From the NCBI RefSeq assembly GCF_011089875.1, contig NZ_JAANAS010000040.1, positions 1-51,614 on the forward strand: 51,614 nt of DNA. Direction: 5' to 3'. The position numbers and the translations under genes are program-made. The DNA is from Psychroflexus maritimus. Its GTDB lineage: Bacteria; Bacteroidota; Bacteroidia; Flavobacteriales; Flavobacteriaceae. This document shows positions 46,268-51,614 of the stretch, piece after piece; the first letter of the stretch is position 1, and the number at the start of each line of letters is the position of its first letter. The notes below the pieces were generated by a model that saw nothing but the letters and a program-made list of their open reading frames with translations, did not search any database and was not told the origin of the DNA.

Positions 46268-46951
46268 TTAAAAGTTGGGACTTAAGTCGTATTGGTTGTA
46301 GAATTGATCAAGTAATTCAATCACTTCATCTTCGGTATCTACTACAGCAATTAAATCTAAATCTCCTGGACTTACAGTTTTAAATTGCTCTGATAAGGTA
46401 GATTTAATCCAATTTATTAATCCAGACCAAAACTCTTTACCCACTAATATAATAGGGAATTTATCAATTTTATGCGTTTGAATTAAAGTGATGGCTTCAA
46501 ATAATTCATCTAAAGTGCCAAAACCTCCTGGCATGACAACAAAACCTTGCGAGTATTTTACAAACATTACTTTACGCACAAAAAAGTAATCGAAATTCAA
46601 ATTTTTGTCTGAATCTATGTAGGGGTTGAAATGCTGCTCAAAAGGTAAATCTATGTTTAAACCTACCGAAGTTCCACCTCCTAAATGAGCTCCTTTGTTG
46701 CCCGCTTCCATGATACCAGGACCACCGCCTGTAATTACACCATAACCTTGTTCAACAATTTTGTTAGCTACTTTCACTGCTAATTCATAGTATTTATCGC
46801 CCGGTTTTAATCTTGCCGAACCAAAAACAGAAACACACGGCCCAATCTGACTCATGCGTTCGTAACCTTGAACAAATTCACTCATTATTTTAAATAAAGC
46901 CCATGAGTCATTGGTCTTTATTTCATTCCAATTTTTATTGTGTTTATTCAT
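46268..46951 (-). CDS. LOG-family protein (Rossmann nucleotide hydrolase)
   Basis: 227 residues with the two LOG motifs GGGPGIMEAGNKGA and PGGFGTLDELFE. Members of this family act as nucleoside 5'-monophosphate phosphoribohydrolases (cytokinin-activating LOG or PpnN-like). Which nucleotide is used here cannot be told. Single gene between the ABC operon and uvrA. Confidence 0.88.
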   Translation of the reverse strand: MNKHNKNWNEIKTNDSWALFKIMSEFVQGYERMSQIGPCVSVFGSARLKPGDKYYELAVKVANKIVEQGYGVITGGGPGIMEAGNKGAHLGGGTSVGLNIDLPFEQHFNPYIDSDKNLNFDYFFVRKVMFVKYSQGFVVMPGGFGTLDELFEAITLIQTHKIDKFPIILVGKEFWSGLINWIKSTLSEQFKTVSPGDLDLIAVVDTEDEVIELLDQFYNQYDLSPNF

Positions 46952-47091
46952 TTGATTTCGTTTTTAAAGTTAGTAGTCGTTCAATTTTATAAAATAAATA
47001 AAATCTTATTCCTTCTTATCCAGTGAAAACAAAATAAATTTCTACGGGATAGAGAGAGGTAAAACCGATTTTCTATAAACAAAATTGCGAC

Positions 47092-49914
47092 TTACAAATT
47101 TAATTCTTTTTTTAAGAATTTGGCAGTATGACTTTTTTTATCTTTAGCAACTTTTTCAGGAGTCCCCTTAGCTACCAATTCACCCCCATTTTTACCCCCT
47201 TCATAACCAATGTCAAAAATATAATCAGTCATTTTAATCACATCTAAGTTGTGTTCAATAATCAAAATTGTATTTCCTTTATCTACTAATTTATTTAAGA
47301 CTTCCATTAAAATTCTTATGTCTTCAAAATGTAGGCCTGTAGTAGGTTCATCTAAAATATAAAAGGTATTTCCTGTATCTCTTTTAGCTAATTCGGTAGC
47401 CAATTTAATTCGCTGAGCTTCACCTCCAGAGAGGGTGGTACTTTGTTGACCTAGCGAAATATAACCTAAACCAACTTCCTTTATTGTTTTTAGTTTTCTG
47501 TAAATCTTCGGAATAGGCTCAAAGAAATCGGCAGCTTCATTAATGGTCATTTCTAAAATATCGCTTATCGATTTTCCTTTGTATCTTATTTCAAGCGTTT
47601 CTCTGTTGAAGCGTTTCCCTTGGCATGTTTCGCACTCTACATACACATCGGGCAGGAAGTTCATTTCAATCACTCGAAGTCCCGAGCCTCTACAGGTTTC
47701 ACATCTTCCGCCTTTTACATTAAAACTAAACCTTCCTGGTTTGTAACCACGAATTAAAGCTTCTGGGGTTTTGGTAAACAACTTTCTAATTTCGTCAAAA
47801 ACGCCCGTATATGTCGCTGGATTAGACCGTGGGGTTCTTCCAATAGGACTTTGATTGATGTCAATCACCTTATCTAAGTGTTTCAGTCCCCGAATACTTT
47901 TATAAGGTTGAGGTTCTTTAACTCCATTGAAGTAATAATTATTCAGAATAGGGTAGAGGGTTTCGTTGATTAAAGTCGATTTTCCGCTTCCTGAAACTCC
48001 GGTAACTCCAATCATTTTTCCCAGTGGAATTTTAATGGATACATTTTTCAAATTATTACCACTCGCTCCCGTTAAATGAAGGTGTTTTCCGTTGCCTTTT
48101 CTTCGCTTCTTCGGAACTTCAATTCTTCGTTTTCCACTCAAATAATCTGCAGTAAGCGTAGAGGTTTTCTTAATTTCTGAAGGGGTTCCCTGACTAATAA
48201 TTTCACCTCCGTTTTTTCCTGCAAAAGGCCCTATATCAATCACGTGATCGGCGCTTTCAATCATATCTTGGTCATGTTCAACCACAATAATAGAATTCCC
48301 TACATCTCGTAATGATATTAGTGAATCAATTAACTTCTGATTATCTCTTTGATGAAGTCCAATACTGGGTTCATCCAAAATGTACAACACACCAACCAAC
48401 TGAGAACCAATTTGTGTAGCCAAACGTATCCGCTGTGCTTCACCACCCGATAAAGTATTAGCACCGCGATTTAGATTTAAATAAGTTAAACCAACATCAA
48501 TCAAAAATTGAATTCGCGTACTAATTTCCTTAATAATTTCGCTGGCAATTTTGTTCTCATTATCACTTAATTGATCGGGAAGCGACTTGAAGAATTCAGC
48601 CAACTCTTCAATGTCCATTTCAATTAAATCGGCTATGTTCTTTTCGTTGATTTTGTAGTAAAGCGATTCTTTCTTTAAGCGTGTGCCCTCGCAGGTTCCG
48701 CACGGAAGTTTATCCATGTATTTCTTTGCCCAACGCTTCAACGAAGCCGAACTTTCTCTTTGATGAAAGGTGTTTTCAATGAAGTTTGAAACGCCTTCGT
48801 AATTATAAGATTTACTTTCTGAAACTTTGGCATTTTTCTTAAAGACTTTAAAGTTTTCTTTTCCTCCTCTTAAAATCACTTCCAAGGCTTCATTCGGAAT
48901 ATCTTTGATGGGTGTTTTTAAGTCGAAATCAAATTTTAAAGCAATATTTTCAATTTGTCTAAACGCCCAATTGCTTTTCTTTTTTCCCAGAGGTTCAATC
49001 CCTCCCGCATGTATCGAAATTTCATTATCAGGAATAATTTTATCTATATTCACTTTCCAAACTTCGCCAATTCCGTTGCAAGTAGGACATGCTCCTTTTG
49101 GACTATTAAACGAAAAATTATTGGGTTCAGGTACAGGATAAGAAATCCCTGTGGTTGGACACATCAAATTCCGACTAAAAAAGCGAGGTTTTTTTGCGCC
49201 ATGTTCCAAAATAAGTAGAGTATCTTTCCCTTGTTTCATGGCTGTCTTAATACTTTCATCCAAGCGTTTTTTAGATTTTTCATCCACTTTAATTCGGTCA
49301 ACCACCACCTCAATATCGTGAATTTTATAGCGGTCCAGCTTCATCCCTTTTTCAATGTCTCTCACTTCGCCATCCACTCTAACTTTTACAAATCCCTTTT
49401 TAGCAATCTGCTCAAACAATTCGCGGTAATGTCCTTTTCTAGAGCGAATTAAAGGCGCTAGAATATTTATTTTCTTTCCTTCAAACTCCTCAATAATTTG
49501 TAGCTTGATTTGTTGATCGGTATAGCTTACCATTTTTTCGCCCGTTTCAAACGAATAAGCCGTCCCTGCTCTGGCAAACAAAAGACGCATAAAATCGTAG
49601 ATTTCGGTAATGGTTCCCACTGTACTTCTTGGACTTCTACTCGTAGTTTTTTGCTCAATGGCAATCACCGGCGAAAGGCCTTCAATTTTATCTACATCAG
49701 GGCGCTCCATTCCCCCTAAAAATTGGCGTGCATAGGCCGAAAAAGTTTCAATATAGCGGCGTTGACCTTCCGCGTAAATCGTATCAAACGCCAACGAAGA
49801 CTTTCCTGAACCAGACAAACCAGTAATTACAACTAGTTTTTCTCTAGGAATGTTGATATCAATATTCTTAAGATTATGCGCCCTAGCACCTAAAATTTCA
49901 ATTTGGTCTTCCAT
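47092..49914 (-). CDS. uvrA: Excinuclease ABC subunit UvrA
   Basis: 940 residues, normal length. First ATPase: Walker A GLSGSGKSS (32-40), LSGGEAQRIRLATQIGSQL. Second: GVSGSGKSTLINETL, LSGGEAQRIKLATEL. The C-terminal zinc finger is intact (CETCRGSG ... CETCQGKR). The N-terminal zinc finger is CPTT ... CPTC: Cys252, Cys276 and Cys279 are present, but Thr255 stands where the fourth Cys is expected. It finds bulky DNA lesions and loads UvrB. Single-gene unit. Confidence 0.96.
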   Translation of the reverse strand: MEDQIEILGARAHNLKNIDINIPREKLVVITGLSGSGKSSLAFDTIYAEGQRRYIETFSAYARQFLGGMERPDVDKIEGLSPVIAIEQKTTSRSPRSTVGTITEIYDFMRLLFARAGTAYSFETGEKMVSYTDQQIKLQIIEEFEGKKINILAPLIRSRKGHYRELFEQIAKKGFVKVRVDGEVRDIEKGMKLDRYKIHDIEVVVDRIKVDEKSKKRLDESIKTAMKQGKDTLLILEHGAKKPRFFSRNLMCPTTGISYPVPEPNNFSFNSPKGACPTCNGIGEVWKVNIDKIIPDNEISIHAGGIEPLGKKKSNWAFRQIENIALKFDFDLKTPIKDIPNEALEVILRGGKENFKVFKKNAKVSESKSYNYEGVSNFIENTFHQRESSASLKRWAKKYMDKLPCGTCEGTRLKKESLYYKINEKNIADLIEMDIEELAEFFKSLPDQLSDNENKIASEIIKEISTRIQFLIDVGLTYLNLNRGANTLSGGEAQRIRLATQIGSQLVGVLYILDEPSIGLHQRDNQKLIDSLISLRDVGNSIIVVEHDQDMIESADHVIDIGPFAGKNGGEIISQGTPSEIKKTSTLTADYLSGKRRIEVPKKRRKGNGKHLHLTGASGNNLKNVSIKIPLGKMIGVTGVSGSGKSTLINETLYPILNNYYFNGVKEPQPYKSIRGLKHLDKVIDINQSPIGRTPRSNPATYTGVFDEIRKLFTKTPEALIRGYKPGRFSFNVKGGRCETCRGSGLRVIEMNFLPDVYVECETCQGKRFNRETLEIRYKGKSISDILEMTINEAADFFEPIPKIYRKLKTIKEVGLGYISLGQQSTTLSGGEAQRIKLATELAKRDTGNTFYILDEPTTGLHFEDIRILMEVLNKLVDKGNTILIIEHNLDVIKMTDYIFDIGYEGGKNGGELVAKGTPEKVAKDKKSHTAKFLKKELNL

Positions 49915-50309
49915 AGCTGAATTAAAAGAGGCGAATTTAAATAAATTAAAGAGGCAAATGCACTTTGTTAACCCGATTTTATCAAAGCATCAACAAGATT
50001 GAAATAGATGTCCATTTTTTATTTCAGAAAGCCTATTTTAATAGGAAGCCAAGAACCTGCTTTTCGTTTCAAGTCCGCAATTGTAAGCTAAGTTTTTTAG
50101 GCATTTTCAAGAGCTTCCTGTCGGTCGCTTTTCAAAAGCAAAAAACCAAAAGCTTTCTATTTTACGGGCTCATATCTTTGTATTTTTAAACAGTTAAATC
50201 ATTAAAGCTAGGGTAGCAAATTGTTTGCGGGCTAGTTACAATCATTGATTGATAATGCTGATAAAGGCAAATCTATCCTAGTCTTTTTCTTAAAGATTCA
50301 ATAGTACCT
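49915..50309. other. Non-coding gap between uvrA and the insertion sequence
   Basis: It must hold the uvrA promoter (minus strand). A near-direct repeat of ATTAAA(A)GAGGCnAAT lies at 49921-49936 and 49945-49959. GCAAA-TTG-TTTGC (50216-50228) forms a small hairpin nested between two GCTAG sequences (50207-50211, 50231-50235). No protein gene recognised. Part of it may be the left non-coding end of the insertion sequence if that starts earlier than 50310. Confidence 0.45.
50301..50309 (+). repeat. Left copy of the 9-bp repeat bounding the IS110 element
   Basis: ATAGTACCT, repeated at 51606-51614. It also opens the small palindrome ATAGTA-CCTAAA-TACTAT (the right arm lies just inside the element). 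Confidence 0.55.
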
Positions 50310-50400
50310 AAATACTATAATTTAGTTATAGATATTGTATTACATGAGCAAAGTCTTAGAGAAAAATTTTAATGATTATTACGCAAAAAATACTTTTATT

Positions 50401-51585
50401 ATGAATTTAAAATTTTCAGTAGGTCTTGATGTGTCAAGTAAAAAAGTAGATGCTTGTATAAGCACGATAGACTGTAATCAAAGCGTGAAGGTTAAGTCTT
50501 CTTGTAGTGTTTCTAATTCAAAAGCAGGCTTTTTAAAGCTAGTAAAATGGATTGATAAATGGACAAAAAAAGAGTCTATTCCAATAGTTGTTAGCTTAGA
50601 AGCTACTGGTGTTTATCACGAAGAACTTGCTTATTATCTAGATGATGCAGGGTATAGAGTTTCTATTATTTTACCAAACAAAGCAAAAAAGTATTTACAA
50701 TCTATTGGCTTAAAAAGTAAGAATGATAAAATAGACGCTAAAGGTTTGGCACAAATGGGGGCAGAACAAAATTTATCTCAATGGATTAGACCTAAAGATG
50801 TTTTTGTAAGCCTAAGGTCTTTAACACGACAGTATCAATCCATTCAGGAATCGATTACGGTAGAAAAGAATAAGCTACATGCAGAAGAACAATCAGCTTT
50901 ATCAAACAAGCATGTGATTAAGCAAATGAAAAGCCATATACGTTTCTTAGAAAAGCAAAAAACAAAGACAGAAATTGCTATCGAAGAAGTCATAAAAAGT
51001 GATGAGGAGCTAAAATTAAAAGTAGAGAATATTTGCACAGTTAGAGGATTATCAATACTTTCTGTAGCTACTGTTATAGCAGAAACAAATGGATTTAATC
51101 TGTTTAAAAATTACAAGCAACTAGTGAGTTATTCTGGGTATGATGTTGTAGAAAATCAATCAGGTTCTCATAAAGGCAAGACAAAAATATCGAAAAAGGG
51201 AAACTCAAGGATTAGACGAATTTTACACATGCCATCGTTAATAGCAATAGGTTCAGAAGGGACAGTTTTTAAGAACCTTTACCTTAGAGTTTATGAAAGA
51301 ACAGGCATCAAAATGAAAGGTATTGTCGCTGTTCAAAAAAAATTATTGTTAACAATTTATTACTTGTGGAAAAAAAACGAACCCTTTGATATTAATTATC
51401 AAAATAAAGGAAATAAAAATATCCAAGAGGAGGAGAAGGAGCTTTCCTCTCGGTACGCCTCTGAAAGAGGCGAAAAAAATAGCCAAACAAAAAGTTTGGC
51501 TATACAAGGTAAACATCCAGTGAGTGATCAAAGTATGCTTCCTCTCGGTAAAATCAAAGATAAAAAAATTATGGTTGAAAATTAA
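50401..51585 (+). CDS. IS110-family transposase (DEDD recombinase)
   Basis: 394 residues from ATG 50401, chosen because the RuvC-like fold starts at once (KFSVGLDVS); ATG 50344 or TTG 50335 would add 19-22 residues. DEDD residues: Asp10, Glu67 (SLEATG), Asp109 and Asp112 (NDKIDAKG). A coiled-coil stretch (about 140-205) is followed by the C-terminal Tnp domain with QSGSHKGKTKISKKGNSRIRRIL (251-274), holding the candidate catalytic Ser254 or Ser256. IS110 enzymes work with a structured bridge/seeker RNA that pairs with donor and target DNA. Residues from about 340 on are low-complexity and unlike the family; that DNA is strongly structured (see 51441-51550). Appears intact. Confidence 0.9.
   Translation: MNLKFSVGLDVSSKKVDACISTIDCNQSVKVKSSCSVSNSKAGFLKLVKWIDKWTKKESIPIVVSLEATGVYHEELAYYLDDAGYRVSIILPNKAKKYLQSIGLKSKNDKIDAKGLAQMGAEQNLSQWIRPKDVFVSLRSLTRQYQSIQESITVEKNKLHAEEQSALSNKHVIKQMKSHIRFLEKQKTKTEIAIEEVIKSDEELKLKVENICTVRGLSILSVATVIAETNGFNLFKNYKQLVSYSGYDVVENQSGSHKGKTKISKKGNSRIRRILHMPSLIAIGSEGTVFKNLYLRVYERTGIKMKGIVAVQKKLLLTIYYLWKKNEPFDINYQNKGNKNIQEEEKELSSRYASERGEKNSQTKSLAIQGKHPVSDQSMLPLGKIKDKKIMVEN
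51441..51550 (+). other. Hairpins and direct repeat inside the 3' end of the transposase frame; candidate structured RNA
   Basis: CCTCTCGGTA occurs at 51446-51455 and 51541-51550, preceded by GCTTT and GCTT. Between them are two perfect hairpins: CGCCTCT-GAA-AGAGGCG (51456-51472) and ATAGCCAAAC-AAAAA-GTTTGGCTAT (51479-51503). Read on the minus strand, the second is followed by seven T, so it could also stop antisense transcription. The protein encoded here has no domain character. In IS110 relatives the guide RNA lies beside the transposase, so an RNA overlapping the frame is possible. Confidence 0.45.
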
Positions 51586-51605
51586 AAAAATGTTTGGATT
51601 TAAAG

Positions 51606-51614
51606 ATAGTACCT
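51606..51614 (+). repeat. Right copy of the 9-bp repeat bounding the IS110 element
   Basis: ATAGTACCT at the last nine bases of the window, identical to 50301-50309. Confidence 0.55.

Larger units (their letters stand above)
50310..51614 (+). mobile_element. IS110-family insertion sequence, right end at or beyond window edge
   Basis: About 1.3 kb, a normal IS110 size, containing one DEDD transposase. The limits are proposed from a 9-bp direct repeat ATAGTACCT at 50301-50309 and 51606-51614, preceded on both sides by TTAAAGAT-like sequence. IS110 elements lack terminal inverted repeats and leave a short shared core at both ends, which such a repeat could reflect. The right repeat coincides with the last bases of the window, so the element could also extend further. 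Confidence 0.6.

Overview
The window reads as a chromosomal stretch (possibly a whole draft contig) of a low-GC member of the Bacteroidota, most likely family Flavobacteriaceae. Support: genes start without clear Shine-Dalgarno sequences; several starts are preceded by the Bacteroidota -7 element TAnnTTTG; there are Bacteroidota-type outer-membrane proteins (Porin_10-like porin, a very large SprA-like beta-rich protein); succinate dehydrogenase is sdhCAB with one fused cytochrome b; and the RND/MMPL exporter, M16 peptidase pair and acyl-ACP desaturase are of types usual there. No rRNA, tRNA or CRISPR array was found.

Layout. 1-587: non-coding left edge with a 48-bp direct repeat, a terminator-like hairpin and a palindromic intergenic repeat. 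588-5889: a GapN-like aldehyde dehydrogenase (minus) and a large secreted outer-membrane-type protein (plus). 5890-14490: an accessory defence island. It has a VbhA-type antitoxin with a Fic toxin gene broken by an in-frame stop; a short structured spacer; an XRE-type regulator whose reading frame lacks a start codon (apparent 1-nt deletion); and a tightly packed operon of a double-headed 5-methylcytosine methyltransferase, a McrB-like AAA+ GTPase and a McrC-like PD-(D/E)XK nuclease. The gene content matches LlaJI-type restriction-modification, in which two C5 methyltransferases protect the two strands of an asymmetric site and McrBC-related subunits cut. Here the two methyltransferases are fused into one protein. 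The island ends at palindromic repeats. 14524-22239: CoA-transferase, porin, glycosyltransferase, bacilliredoxin, PlsC acyltransferase, acyl-ACP desaturase, HD phosphohydrolase. 22236-27459 (minus): MMPL/RND exporter, frr, pyrH, lipoprotein isoaspartyl peptidase. 27710-31120: active/inactive M16 peptidase pair. 31215-32507 (minus): aminopeptidase P. 32707-39485: sdhCAB, metG, MscS-type channel. 39539-49914 (minus): an ABC-type MacAB/TolC-like export operon with tsaB at its end, a LOG-family hydrolase and uvrA. 50310-51614: an IS110-family insertion sequence reaching the right edge, with structured sequence inside the 3' end of its transposase frame.

How it fits together. Most of the window is core metabolism and envelope biology: respiratory succinate oxidation, translation (metG, frr, tsaB), pyrimidine supply (pyrH), membrane lipid synthesis and unsaturation (plsC, desaturase), drug or peptide export, and DNA repair (uvrA). 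The most interesting part is 5.9-14.5 kb, where an apparently intact LlaJI-like system with a fused dual methyltransferase sits next to two decayed small genes (fic and the XRE regulator).
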